64,000 bases of DNA, taken from Tetraselmis striata (Eukaryota > Chlorophyta > Chlorodendrophyceae > Chlorodendrales > Chlorodendraceae). Positions 23,255 through 35,800 of the stretch are shown here, piece after piece; the stretch's first letter is position 1; every line of letters starts with the position of its first letter. Made by a program: the position numbers and the translations under genes. A model generated the notes under the pieces. That model searched no databases. It saw nothing but the letters and a program-made list of their open reading frames with translations, and was not told the DNA's origin. The stretch lies in contig VCJN01000299.1 of NCBI GenBank assembly GCA_006384855.1, forward strand, positions 31,005-95,004. The letters are read 5' to 3'.

Positions 23255-25258
23255 CTATTGGGCGCGTGGCTTCACCGGATGCTCCGCTGCGCGCCGCTTG
23301 GCCGCCGCCTCCGCCACCTTCTCCTGCAGAATCGCGTGCGCCGCCTTCATCACCGCCTGCCGGACCGCGTCCCATCGCGGGCGGCTGCCTCGGGGGCAGG
23401 GCGCGGGGGCGGAGCCGGGCAGGAGCGCGCGCGAGTTGACGGAGCTGGAGAAGTCCCACATGAGGCTGGCGAGCTCGTCGGGGGACAGGCGCATCGACAG
23501 GCGCAGGTGCGGGGCGGCTGCCAGCACGCGCGGCACGACGTCGGAGCAGTGGAAGTCGATCGCGGGCAGCAGCCAGCCCGACAGCGGGAGCGGGGCCACC
23601 GGCAGGGCGCTCACAAAGGTGGAGAGGGGCGGGCCGCTGGTGGCGACTGGGACAGCCGACCGCTGCGGCTCCTGCAGGCGCGAGTGCCAGGTGTTCATGT
23701 ACCACTTGATCCTGCGGGACGGGCGCGGCGCGGGATATCGGAGGGCGGGACAGATCAGCACGGACAACGCTCCGCATCCAGCCGGCGCGCGTTCACGTCG
23801 TTTCCCTCCCGTCCCCGACTGTTCACACCGCTCCCGATGCTGCACCTCTGCAGCGGCCTTGTTGGGCAGCAATCCAGCAGCGGAACGCGCCGCAGCATGT
23901 CGGAGACTGTTCACACTCCTCATCGATGACGGCTGCCAACGCATCTATAACCAAAACCCATAACAAACGCCTCTGATTGGGGGCGCATGCTACCCATAGG
24001 GACGTTCGCTATAGTTTCGTCTGCATTCAAACTCTGGCACGTGGGCAGGTTCTCACTCGCATTGGCCACGCCGGCGCCTATACAACGCCTCAGCACTCCA
24101 CATGAAGCTGGACGTGAGTCGCGGCAGCACAAAGTCCGCTGCACATAGGGGATCACTGTTCTGTACCGTCACATCAACGATGACTACCCGGCGTCCACAG
24201 CATCTGGGCACATGTCTCGCAAGAGCAGAGGCAGGTGGCGTGCGGGACCGCGGGGGGGGGGGGGGGGGGGGGTCTCGCACATGTGCATGTCGCACGCCAT
24301 GCCGCCGTACTCGAGCCTCGCCTTGAGACTCAGCATGAGGCTAAGCGTGCCGGCGGGGGGCGCGCCTCCTCCCCCGCACCGCGCCAGCAGCTGGCGGTCG
24401 CTCACCAGCAGCTGCTCGGCAGCGCCCGGCACCTCGCGCTCCGCGACCTCGCACAGGCTCGCCACCGCGTTGAGAAGCCAGTGCATGTGGCACGGGCCGG
24501 GCGCCCAGCCCTTGGTGTGCGCTGCCATCATCCACACCAGCGCCGGCAGTAAGCCGCCGCACAGCCCCACGTCCTCCAGCGCCACGATCGGCAGGCGGCG
24601 CAACAGGTCGTCGGCGCTGAGCTCCAGCAACGCGGCCGCCGCCCACACCGCGGCGCGCTTGTGCCGCCGCCGCACCGCCTTCTGCAGCAGCGACTTCAGC
24701 ATCGGCACGTCCGCCACCGCCGGCGGCTCCGACAGCGCCGCACCCTCCCGGGCACCGCTCCGGTGTCCCTGCACCCGTGCACCAAGTCTGATAGTTGGAA
24801 TGCAAATCGTCCTCGCAATCCGGCTTCATCTATTACCCGAATATGGAAACCAGATGGGAAATTATCATCCTCCGACGAGCTATGATGCCGTACAGGTAGC
24901 GACTCCGCGATCGGCGGCGCGGGCGACATTCGGACGAGATAAGAATGCGCTGCTGGAGTGCTGGGGGCGGCTCGCTCACCTGTGCGTCATTCTCCCCATC
25001 CGCGCCGGCCGTAGCCAGGCTCACCAGCGTCGCGTGCCGCGTCCCGAACCTCGCCTCCGCACGCCACTCGGCCTCGCCCTGCGGCTCGCCGCTGGGCAGT
25101 GCCGCCAGCCACTCGGCGACCAGACCGCCGTCGGGCGCGGGCCGGAGGACGAAGTAGGAGGGCAGCGTGGGCAGGCCCAGCAGGCTGTCCATGGTGCCCT
25201 GCTTCTTCTGCCGTTTGTTGCTGCCGGCCGGCGGGCCCATCCTGACGCCCCGGCGCAC
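23255..25258 (-). CDS. Conserved-looking protein of unknown function, four exons
   Basis: Exons are 25258-24980, 24768-24281, 24203-24057 (an alternative acceptor gives 24215) and 23711-23255; phases agree. The start may be the ATG at 25258, the one at 25240 or a later one, giving about 450 residues. The N-terminus has a basic NKRQKKQ patch followed by QGTMDSLLG, which resembles a PCNA-interacting (PIP) box with Leu in place of the aromatics. The second exon holds a helical block with paired arginines (LKSLLQKAVRRRHKRAA, then LLRRLPIVALEDVGL, then PALVWMMAAHTKGW). The last exon has LPLSGWLLPAIDFHCSDVV and LMWDFSSSVNSR. Motif density and clean splicing suggest a real conserved gene. The LLRRLPIVALEDVG block recalls C-terminal helices of clamp-loader-type AAA+ proteins, but no Walker motifs are present. 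I cannot assign a function. Confidence 0.7.
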
Positions 25259-26555
25259 TACCTCGATTCAGATGGGGGCGGGGGGGGGGGGGGGGGGGGA
25301 GGGGGGGGGGCGGGCAGGCAGTTGCCGGCGCGGTACGCCCCCGCGACTTCCCGCCGAGCGGAGTCTCGCGCGACCAATCCGTGGGACTGGTTCCCAAACT
25401 CCCGAAGAAGTCGCGCCGGTTGGTCGGTGAGTGCGGTCGCTGTGTCTTTACTCACACAACTGTGCTGTACATCCGCTGCTGCTTGCCGTGGTCGCGTCGT
25501 CGTCTCGGACTGTGAGGTACACTTTCCGGCGCAGGAACGGGGCCTGGCGGCTGAGAGCAGAGTGACTGGCGGTCTATCCGGCCCGCGCGACGCAACAAGT
25601 GCACCAGTTATACCAGAGACTGCAGAGATAGGTCTGCCCGCCTGCCTGCGTGCTCAGCATGGGTGCGCTGGGGGCGAATGACAGTGTCAAGGGTGCGATG
25701 GGATACAGCGACCAGTTGAGCCAGACACTGCAGATCTAGTCGCCATCTTGCGCAGCACATCAGCAGCAGCAGCCCGTCGCGCGCGCGCCCGACGGGCAAT
25801 TCAAATTTAAACTTCAGCAGCGCGTGCTGTACGCCACGATGCCCATCTGCCCCTGCCTGACGCCCGTAGCAGTAGTTTCTTTTTCCGCCCCCGGGACAGG
25901 ACTGGCACCAGTGAAACCCTTGAAGCGTCTCTACGACGGCCGTTTAGGCAGCAATCCAGTTACGGAAAGCCCTGGGTAGGCGACGCTCCGTCATATAGTA
26001 ATCAAGCAAATTGCCGAAGCATTCTGCAAGACTAATTAACGGCAAGTGACGGAATTTCCAACACTGTTGGATCACCGTCTAAAACACTGCCATCAAAATA
26101 CCCGGCACTGACCACGAAAGGTCCGCCCTACCCGTTTGGGCGTCGGCCCATTCGAGTAATGCGAGTTGGGGCAAGCCCCAACCCGCGGAGCAAAGCATTT
26201 CGGGAGTGCGATACATGTGCAACAAAAAAGGCAATAGTCGTAGCAGTATGAGATAGCGACTAGTACTTTGCCTTCCCCCGACTCTACCCCGTGTAACCAA
26301 ACCCATCACTGAACGATCGTGTTATTGTTGACAGCGTGAAGTGGATGTCCGCAACACGATGATGCAGGGTCATCTGCTCACGAGCTCAACGAGCTGCGAT
26401 ATCCGCCTTCCCATCCCGACTGCAGGCTTTTCGGCCATTGGCGACACCGGCGAGGAAGCAGCTTACGTCTGGGCGTACGAGTACAGGGGGGGAGCACAGC
26501 ACTGCAGTGGCAGCCAGGTCGGCGCGCCACGTCGTTGCCACCTTGTTGCTGCGAG
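25259..26555. other. Divergent intergenic region with a repeat
   Basis: The region separates two divergent genes and should hold both promoters. It contains a long G run (about 25276-25309, immediately upstream of the minus-strand gene) and the dispersed repeat at 25944-26104. No exon is recognised. Confidence 0.5.
25944..26104. repeat. Dispersed repeat, copy 1 (partner at 32946)
   Basis: About 160 bases match 32946-33106 in the same orientation. Shared blocks include GGAAAGCCCT, GGTAGGCGACGCTCCGT, CAAATTGCCGAAGCATTCT and ATCGTCTAAAACACTGCC (here ATCACCG..). It is noncoding. The class is unknown. Confidence 0.75.
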
Positions 26556-27759
26556 ATGGCAGCCTCCCATTTACACTCTGCGCTGCCGACTCGAAGGCTT
26601 GCGGCAATTCCTGCCTCCACCCTCTCCCGCGCGGCGCGCCCGTCCGCCAGCCGCCCGCGGCGGGCGCGCTTGTCCTCGCCGTCGGCCCAGGCGGTGCCTC
26701 GGGAGCCGACCCGTGGGCCGGAGCTCACCATCCTCAAGGTGAGCCCACCAGCCGCGGCAGCAGGGCGGCGCTGCAGGGGCTCCGGTGTTGGTAATGAACC
26801 TCCGTGTCAAGTCCCGCTTTCAACGGAATCCATTTCAGCCTGACGTCTCATTCGGCCTGATTTCACTGGTATTCAGCTACTGATGCCGGTCACCAGCCTG
26901 AAGTTACTGCTTCCCATGTGCGGCTATTCAGCGCACCCAACCCCCGACATGCCTTCCCCCTCATTCCGCTGGTAGTCTTAGCACCTCTCCCCCCTTCCTC
27001 CCCCGGCTTGCCCGCCAGGTGTGGCAGCGGCTGGACCCCGTCCTGCAGGAGCGCGGCTACAGCGTGAGCGACCGCCTCGTCCTGATGAAGTGCACCCAGG
27101 CGGCCTTCGTGGCCCTCAACCAGCGCTCGGAGCCGCCCTCGGCGCAGGACGGCGTCACCGCCCCTGGCGACGCCATGGTGCTCACATCCGTGCGGGCTGC
27201 CCAAGCGCGGCTGCGGCAGTCGGGGGGCGCCCGCCAGGTTATGGGCCGCCCACACCTCACCCGCAGCATGCGTTCTGTTGAGAGGGGGGGGGAGACGGTG
27301 GCAGGAGGAGGGAAAGAGTAGGGGGGGAAGAGTGGGAATGACCAGGGGGGAATGACCAGGGGGGAGAGAAGAGAAGCGCCTTTGGCAAGGGCCGAGCTGC
27401 GTAGTGATGCGGAAGCTTGTTCCAGGGTAGCGCTGCGGGTCAGCTGTCTTACGCGCAGACTTCATAAGCCTGCATACGGTCGGATAGGTCCGTCGCATGT
27501 CGTCTTTAAGGGCCAAGTGAGCTGCGTGGTGGTGCTTTGTGGTAGCTTGGTGACCCCCGCATGGGGTTTGGCAGTGGCCTTGAGGCTGGCAAGAGTGGCT
27601 GACAAGTGGCGGTCGGGTCGGTGCCGCCAGGTGGAGGTTGACGAGCTGGCGGGGCTACTCCTGAAGGAGGCGGTAGTCACGGGGGAGCTGCCGCTCGGCG
27701 AGGTGGAGCGCCTCCGGCTGCCCGCGGCCGTGGTGCGGAGGGTGGCCGCCTTCCTGTGA
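26556..27759 (+). CDS. Small protein with transit-peptide-like N-terminus, unknown function
   Basis: Three exons, 26556-26738, 27019-27237 and 27631-27759, join in phase 0 to give 176 residues. The start chosen begins MAASHLHSALPTRRLAA; an upstream in-frame ATG at 26535 is possible. The first 50 residues or so are rich in Ala, Ser, Arg and Pro with almost no acidic residues, typical of plastid or mitochondrial targeting in green algae. The mature part is helical (VWQRLDPVLQERGYSVSDR, then KCTQAAFVALNQR) and ends with an amphipathic block (VEVDELAGLLLKEAVVTGEL, then LPAAVVRRVAAFL). I recognise no family. TGTAA at 28262-28266 is the first candidate poly(A) signal. Confidence 0.6.
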
Positions 27760-28533
27760 CACCCGGCCGCGATGCCGGTTATGTCATGTGTAGGCAATAA
27801 TTTATATGGTGGCGCCCACTAGATAAAAGCAAATATGGAAGAGTGCGCACGTTATCGACATGTTGCAACATTCGCAAATCGACCCTGTGAGCAATTGTAT
27901 ACGTAAGATGAAAAGATTGTGCAAGTTCAGTTTCATCATCTCATCTGGCAAGTACATGCTGCACATAGGTCAGCAAGCAGTAAAAGCCCTCCTCCCGCGT
28001 GCGAAAAGCATGTTTCTGTCCTAATTTCAATTCACATTCTCATGATTGTATCGATCATGATGGCTCACAACTTCCCCCTCCTGGTGGGCGGCCTCGAGTC
28101 CCCCGTCTCGCCTTGCGGCCTTACCTATTGCTGATGACGAGTTTCCCGGGGGGTGTGTTGCTGCTGTCGTTGCGACTCGGGTCCACTGCATGCGCCAGTC
28201 GACCACGTTTACTGCTAGATGGCCCGCAATGCTGTCAGCCATACTCACGCATGTCCGAGTATGTAAGTGACAATTAAAGGAAGCCCTCTGCTGCTTGTTT
28301 TAATATTGGTTTCGGAGCTTTTTATATTTCTTTTCGCTACTTTCGTCGCCTGCATTTGTTGCCCTTTAAGGGGCAAGAGGTCACCGGAGTGAACCTCTTT
28401 TCACCCGGGATTTGGGCAAGTCGCATTGCCATCCATGGGTGGGACGGTTGGAATGATGGATGTACTTGTCCTGTCTTCCGATAGTCGGTTTCCCAGATAT
28501 TGAGTATATCACGCTACAAAAGGTACATTCCTT
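27760..28533. other. Downstream region without recognised gene
   Basis: This is probably the 3' untranslated region of the small targeted protein and spacer. A near-palindrome (TTGCCCTTTAAGGGGCAAG) occurs near 28360-28376. Confidence 0.4.
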
Positions 28534-28790
28534 GTCCGCTCGGTCGAACGGTCGTCTCGTATGCGAGAAGTCCCGGGATCGATTCCTGGTCGATATATGT
28601 TGGCAATATTGGCCCGGTGTGCCCCGGGTTTACCCAGTTGATGCATTAGCCCCTCGGGGTTCGAATGAGGCAATGATCTACGGGCTACGCAAGACCTACA
28701 GTTGGCGCAGTTGGCGCCAGAGGTCAAGTGCTGGGGCGGCTTCGGCCCATGTCGTCCCGGGGCGAACTTTACTATTACTTAATAAGGTTG
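28534..28790 (+). mobile_element. tRNA-derived SINE
   Basis: The head (28534-28594) resembles a tRNA from the D arm to the T arm. It has a D-arm-like CTCGGTCGAACGG, an anticodon arm with seven-base loop CTCGTAT (anticodon CGT, as in tRNA-Thr), and a B box GATCGATTC at 28577-28585 within a GGG/CCT-flanked T arm. The acceptor stem is not preserved. The body from about 28610 matches 18990-19150, so the unit is dispersed. No coding capacity is expected. RNA polymerase III transcription is inferred from the B box. Confidence 0.6.
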
Positions 28791-29868
28791 CGTATGCGTA
28801 CGGGCAGTCCTGTGGTCGCGTAGTGTTCCTACGGACATGCGTTGTGCACACCAGTGCGGGGGGCGCGTACATGCTGGCGTCCCTTGCGTAATCAACCCTG
28901 CACGAAGCACCATACGTTATTACCAGTATAGTATAGATGCAAATCAGTACCGTTGTACTGCAGCATAATCGCCACATAGCCTACAGAGCCCCCACCCGAC
29001 ACGCTTTAATTAGCGGACCCTATGCGGGTAGGCCAGGGTTGGCCCTTCGCTGATGTTGGGTAAAGACAGCTTGTCAAGAGAAATAGCTTACTTGATTCAG
29101 TTGCATCAAGTTTCAATGTGTGGCTGATGCCCAGACATATGCAGGCAACATGCGGATCTCTCGCTGCTTTCACTTGGCGCTTAGTCGGCAGTGTGCGTGC
29201 CATCATCAACGTGTAGTCTCGTGCAGATGTAGATGTTGACCCGCAAAGCGGAGGTGAATCCATAGGAAAAAGCACGCCACATATGGGACGTCAGTGGCTC
29301 CCCCCCCCCCCCCCCCCCCCCCAAACCCCCAACCCTCTGCGAAATGACAGCTATGTGTGTGTGTGTGTGGGGGGGGGGGGGGGCGGGGGGGGGGGGGGAC
29401 CCGTCGGTGTGTTTGCACAGCACGCGCCAGGGGGTGCTTACTTTGTTCACTATTGTGCGTAGGAGGGAATGCGAGTGTGTCTGCCAAGTGGTATCATGCC
29501 AGGTCCAGCCAATATGCCATATTCCTGCCAATGCGGGCATGGATGCATGGCGGGGGTTGTCGCAGGAACTGGTGGGCCATGGCCATTGGCAAGCTGCCCC
29601 TTTGGGAACGGAGCACATGAAGGCTGGGCCTCCATCTCGCAGTAAGGACATGCGACAACCGATGTCACAGCGGCACCGTAGAGATCCCCTACAGCAGGAC
29701 GGCATCGGCTCCACCGAGTATGCGCTAGCGCTAGCTACCGGTGGACGCTTCCGCAACGCAAGGCTTACGACCCCCCCCCCCCCCCCCCCCCCCCCCTTGG
29801 TGACATGGCAGCACATGCGAATGGAAGCGGCTGGTAAGCGCGCGCAGCTCTCTGGGCGCCGACACCGC
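28791..29868. other. Downstream region of the RDR gene
   Basis: Contains a partial match to the repeat family found in the RDR introns (about 28985-29040), C and G homopolymers at about 29292-29311 and 29369-29398, and a C run at about 29770-29796. No gene is recognised. Confidence 0.5.
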
Positions 29869-32800
29869 CTACCCATGCTCCATCTTGATGGCCGCGAGGT
29901 ACTTGTGGGCAATCCAAGGGAAGCTGAACAGCCGGTCCACATTGGCGGCATCGGGGCTGTAGGTGACCCAATACCAAGCAGAGGCCATCCTCATGCCGTG
30001 CTTCTGCAGCAGCGTGTGGGAGCGCCCGCCATGATCCTCCTCATTTGCATCGGCGGGCTGCATGCTCCCGCCACCGTCGTCGTCCTGAGGTGTGCTTACC
30101 GCCAGGCCGTGCATCTGCATGCTCTCAAAGCCCTCTGCGTACACTCTCCGGCGAATGGCCTGGCACCCATGGTAACGCCGTTGTGGTCAGGGTACGCCAG
30201 CTTGTACGGAAGTGCTTACAGTGCGATTGCACTTGGCCTCCCCATAGTACTAAACCAGAGGAGATTGAAAAATATAATGATAACGATAAGAATGAGAATG
30301 AGAATGAGAATGAGAATGAGAATGAGAAAGATGATGATGACGATGATGACGATGATGATGATGATGACGATGATGATGATGATGGCGATGGTGATGGCGA
30401 TGATGATGATAGTATGGTACGAATATTGACAAAAGTAATAGTAGTAGCAATAGTAATGTTAGTAATAATGTTCGTGGTAAGGGTGAGCCAATGGCATCAG
30501 GGAACCACGAAGAAGTATGGCATGCGGGTGACGCCTACTATATCTTACCACCAACGCCTCCTTGATGCGCTCCTTGACGTCGTTGTGGTTGCTGCGCTTG
30601 TGGGCTCGGGACCCAAAGCGAGGGACATGCCCGCTGATGAGCTGCCCCTCGCTGTACACCCCGTAGTGGTTCATCAGCCGCAGCAGCTCCTCGTTGTACT
30701 CATCTCGCAGGTGGAGCGCCTCCTCCACGCACCGCTCGAAGCCGTCGTAAAGCAGCTCCTCGTCGAATGCGGCCTCAAGGGCATCCACTTCCCGGGGCTG
30801 CAGCTGCCCCACTTCCCACTTGGCTGACAGGAAGGGGTTGCTGGACGCGGCATGAGGCCCGTGCTCCATGTCCTTTGCCGCGCGATACAACTTGCCCAAC
30901 ACCTTCTCGGAACTGTACGAGAGCTTGTCCTACGGCAAAACAGACAATGGGGCGCGCAATGTGGGGGAGGGGCGAGGGTACGGTCTCATCCTCATCACTC
31001 CCTCCCTCTCACCATCATCAACTGGAAAGAACGCTGGAAGTGCGGCAAGCGCTCCGACAATAAACACTGCATGTCATGGTCGCCACAACGAGCACAAGCA
31101 GACCTTCTTCTCCATGAAGTCCGGGTACTTCTGCGGGCGGTATTCCGGGGGCACCGTGGCGGGGACACCGGTCTTGGGGAAGTCGACAGCCACGGACGCC
31201 AGCCTCGCGAGCTCCTTGCACCTTTCGTCCTTGACCCCGCTGGGGCTGGCGTCTGCCATGGCGAGGTGCGCGTGGGCGATCACCCCGAGGTTGGAGTTCC
31301 GTTGGAAGTTTATGAAAAAGTTGACAAGGTCGGCCACCTGCAGGGCGGGGCCAATCGGTGCATGTGATGAGGCCATTGATTCCACCGCGTAAATAATGCT
31401 ACGCACGCAGCGGATGCGGAGGATTTCGGGGAATTGGATCCCGGGTCTCCTGGCTTGCGGCGCAGCCATCGGCGGCACCTGGACAGTGCCGTCTACAGTG
31501 GTTGCGGGTTCCGCCCTGTAGTCCATGGGCGCGGATTGTGGCAGCGGCGGGATGAGGTCTGGGGCCCATGAAACGAAGTACTCATCGCCGTCCAAGTCGC
31601 CGCCGGAGCACTCATCGGGGTGGGGGCGGTGCCCTCGAGAGGGGAAGACCAGCACGTTTGTGAGATGCCGCAGCTGTGGCACATCCACGGCCTGCAGCTG
31701 CCTGCGGACATGGCATCAGGGGCGGCAACAATTATCAGAGATATCATTTCGTCGGAGACCCCTGCCCTGCCACCGGAGGCCGGCGGGGGGGGGGACGGGC
31801 TAGGGGCGGGGAGGAGGGAGGGGGCGAGGACGACACCGCTCTCTCTTAGGACCTGGCCGTCAGGGGGCTGCGCGCTGCGGGCTACGGCCGAACCATTGCG
31901 GGTTTGTGCAGACACCTGGCCTGGTTCGCCCGAGAAGAAAGTTGTAAGAAATACAAATTTCAAATTCCGGCTTGGCCTTCAGAGGGCTGCACGCTACGCG
32001 CTTTTATTAGTGGGCCCAATGCGGGTTCGTCCAACCGGGTCGTAAGACGGCCGACCTGTGTACCTGGGAGACTGGTAGGAGTAAGGCTGGAACAAATATC
32101 AAACTCCACATTCCGTCGGAGCAAAGTCTGTGTCTTCGGCCGGGCGCAGGGGACGACATCACGTGGGGTGGTGATGGGCAGCAGCGGCAGCGGGCATACA
32201 TAAGACCAAGGAATCGTAGCAGGAGGGGCTTACAGGCAGTCCCCGGGGTGGAGGCACGGGTTCTTGAGGACCACAACGCTGCCCTGGATGAGGCGCAGCT
32301 TTGCCTGTCCCAGGCCGTCCTTCTTGGCCACCTGGGCAAGGCAGGCGGGGCAAGACAACATGATAAGATATGGCGCGTCACAACATCGCGCAGCGGACAC
32401 CCACCGTTGATCGCATGTTACGAGCTCTACTTTTGGCCTTATTCAGAGGGCGACATGCGGCGGGTCTGAGCGACCCTATGCGGGTTCGCGAAAGTCGGGC
32501 CGAGTGACAGCTGACCACGCGGCACTCCTCCTGTTATTGATGTAACACATTTCAAATTTGGCTTCTTTTGGATGCTACCTGCAGGAACACCTGGCCGTAC
32601 TCCAGCGTATCCGTCTCGTCCATCACACCGATCAGGCGCGCGGCTTGCGGCACCAGCACCCTGGCCCGCGTCCTCAGGCTTTGCAGCAGGGACCCGCGCA
32701 CAGCCCGCAGCGCCCCCATGACGAAGGGGTCGGCAATGGGGGCGCGCATGCGCAGAGCTGCGGCCACACCATTGCCCCAGACCTGCATAAGGCACCCATG

Positions 32801-35800
32801 CATGCGCACTACACCGTTAGCGGCCGGCTCGTCTGCGTGGATGGAGAGGGTGGGAGGCACGTAGGAGTATGCAGCTCCACCTTCAGACATCGCAAACCAA
32901 ACACTGCAAACTAAACTATCCCCCCCCCTCCCCCCCCCCCCGCCGGTTATAGGCAACGATCCAGTGACGGAAAGCCCTACCTGGGTAGGCGACGCTCCGT
33001 TGTAGTGAAAAAGCAAATTGCCGAAGCATTCTCCAAGACTAATTAGAGGCCAGTGACGGATTTTTCAAAACTGTTGGATCATCGTCTAAAACACTGCCTT
33101 TAGAACACCCATCGTCATGATGCCCCCTACACTTTCACCACCTCTCCTTGCTATCCTTGCCATCTATCCCTGCAATCCAAAAGTATTGTCGGCACCGAAC
33201 TCGACAAAAAGCAGCCGCGGTGTACCGTTACTTTGACGCTGGGTTCGCGGGTCGCAAAATCCACGAACGGTCTTGCACCAGCATGATTGAGTTGGACGCT
33301 CTGTTCGATACTCCGTGACGTATTCTGATAGCTTATAAATATCGAAATTCTCTCTTCGCAGGGGGAAGGAAGGGGGGTCAAAAGCTACGATTGCCTGGTG
33401 TAGCGAACCCAAAGCGCAGCTATGGTATCATGTATGACCGCACCGTCCCGTGGGCCCCCATGTCAAACAGCACATCCAGCGCACACTGGGCGTCGCGCAG
33501 CATGTTGTTCAGCCGCGCAGTCATGGCGTGCTGCAGCCCCAGGAAGATGCGGTCCGGGACCCCGTGGCAGGACAGCAGCAGGATGATTTCCCGGTTCATG
33601 AAGCCCGGCAGGAACTGCGCCAGCCGGATGGCCTCCAGCGCGTCGCTGCCGGGGCACTCAAACTTGGTCTGGCTGGGCCGCAGCTGCATCTGCAGCCGCG
33701 GAGCCGGGCGTCCACGCACAGCACGACCTTGCAGCCCTTGTACAGGAACTGCAGCGCGGAGGGCGGCGGCGTGCGGTCGGGCCGGGGCGGGTCGCTGGCG
33801 TGGCTCCAGTGGCTCGTGAGGCGGGCCGCCGCGACGGCGGCCAGCGGCGGCGAGATCCGCCCCACGCCGTCGCTGAAGCAGTGCCCGTTCCTCTCCACAT
33901 CCGGGATGTCGGTGCACAGCACCTTGGCGCTGCAGTTTTCCGCCACTTGCACCGTGCTGCGGCGCAATGGAAGAAGGGGGTTGGGGGGTTATAAGCCAAA
34001 GTCACCCCCGCCAAGGGGTGGCTGGTGGGAGAGAGAAAGCAAAGGTCCGATATAAACACGGGGAGGGCGGCGGATGGATTGCGGCCATCCCTGCTAGCGT
34101 CACGAGTGAACGCGTGATGGAGGCCCGCGACAGAGCACGTGTGATAGCGAGCCCGGGGGTCACCACGCACCTGAATCAACAGTTCATTGCTTCGCAAATC
34201 GCAAAAAAGTGACGACACGCTGTTATGTTATCTCGGCTCGGATGTTCTATGCTTGACTCGCGGCGAATTACGGTAGATCTCAATGGCTCAATAATAACAT
34301 CTCTTGTCTATTATAAGGGGGGAGGGCGAGGAAGCGATCACGTGAGCGGACCCAAAGCGTGACCAAGGTATCCAATAGATAGGCATGCCCAGCTTGCATG
34401 TCTGGAGGGGTGGTGCGGACGCGCCGTTTAGCCACCTGATGTCTGGTGGGCTACAATCTGCCCACAATAAGCACATTCCCCGGGGATGATATGTATAATA
34501 CGACTTGGCCTAAGAGGGCGGCACGCTATGGGCTTTAGTTAGTGTATGACCCTATGGGGGTTTGTGCGGTCGAGCTGTAAGACTGCTGGCTCTGTCCGCC
34601 CAGAAATAAAGTTGTAATGAAATATAATATAATACATACGACAAAGCTTAATCACTTTATTCCTTGCGCCTCCGTCCGCGACTGTTTGCCAATGGAAATA
34701 TTCGGTCATCCTGCGTGATGATACGTCACGGTGCCTGTGGCAGTGTCAACAGTGACAAAGGTCGGAATGTGACCGGGTCCTCACCTGGAGAAGCACTGCC
34801 CCATCCTCGCGGCGCACTTGGCCACCACACGCAGCTCCTCAAAGTTGCCCATCCAGCCGCGGATGGTCTCCGCACTCACCGCGTCCGTCGCGGCAAACAT
34901 CCAGCAGGACGCCTCCCGGATCTGGCTGCTGGAGAAGGCGAGGAAGTGGTAGTGCCGGCCGGCGCAGCGGATGCCGCCACTCATCAGGCGGCTGATGCGG
35001 CCGTAGATGGCGTCCGTCCCGGCGAACCCCGGGGCTTTGAACACCAGGTCCTCCCCGAGCGTGAAGGTCACGCGGAGGAAGCGGCTCGCCAGGTGGCTCC
35101 AGTGCCGCAGCACCCGGTTGCTCCGCTCGACCTCAGGGGGGCAGAACACCGTCCGGGTCGGCGTAACGTGGGCCGTGCGGGTGGTGACAATGCCGGCGCC
35201 CGAGGGCTCCGCGTCGCCCCCTTCCTCTGCGTCCTCCCCGTCTCCCCCTTCGTCGCCGGACTGCAGCCAGCGGACAGCGGCCTTGAACAGATTGCAGGCC
35301 TCATGGCTGGGCACGGGGTTCCGCCCGGCATTCATGCGCTCCAGCGCCTCCACGGCAAGATCAACGGGAGTCGCGCACAGGAGGGAGAGGAACCCCTCCG
35401 GCAGGCACCACTTGCAAAGGCGGCCCGAAGAGGTGAGGCACGCGAGGGCGTGGCTGACCGGAAACGGAAGACCGCGGAACGCCGCTGGGACCGGGTCCGC
35501 GGCAGCAGCGGCGGCGATGTCTTGCCCGCCGCTGCAGCTGGGCGGCTCGATGGTCGCGGGGGCGTGCATCGGGTGCAGCGCCGGGGGGTACTGCTCCACG
35601 AGGCGCAGCTGGTACAGGAGGCTCATGAGGCTGTTGCCCTTGCCGCCCTTGTGGATCTGCAAAGCGTTGCAGCTCCCAATTTAGATAATCGACGTCACCG
35701 CTGAAACCTGCTGGTGTCCCTGATTGGGCTGACTGTCGGAACGGCCCAAGGGCGGCAGAGCCTGCCGTACATGTGCGCACAGAGCTACAAAGCGCGGGTG

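Noticed and set aside
28556-28600. A functional tRNA gene
   Set aside because: Only the D, anticodon and T arms are recognisable; there is no acceptor stem, and the unit continues into a repeated SINE body.
30250-30450. His-rich minus-strand and Asp-rich plus-strand frames
   Set aside because: They translate the GATGAC/GAATGA microsatellite within an RDR intron.
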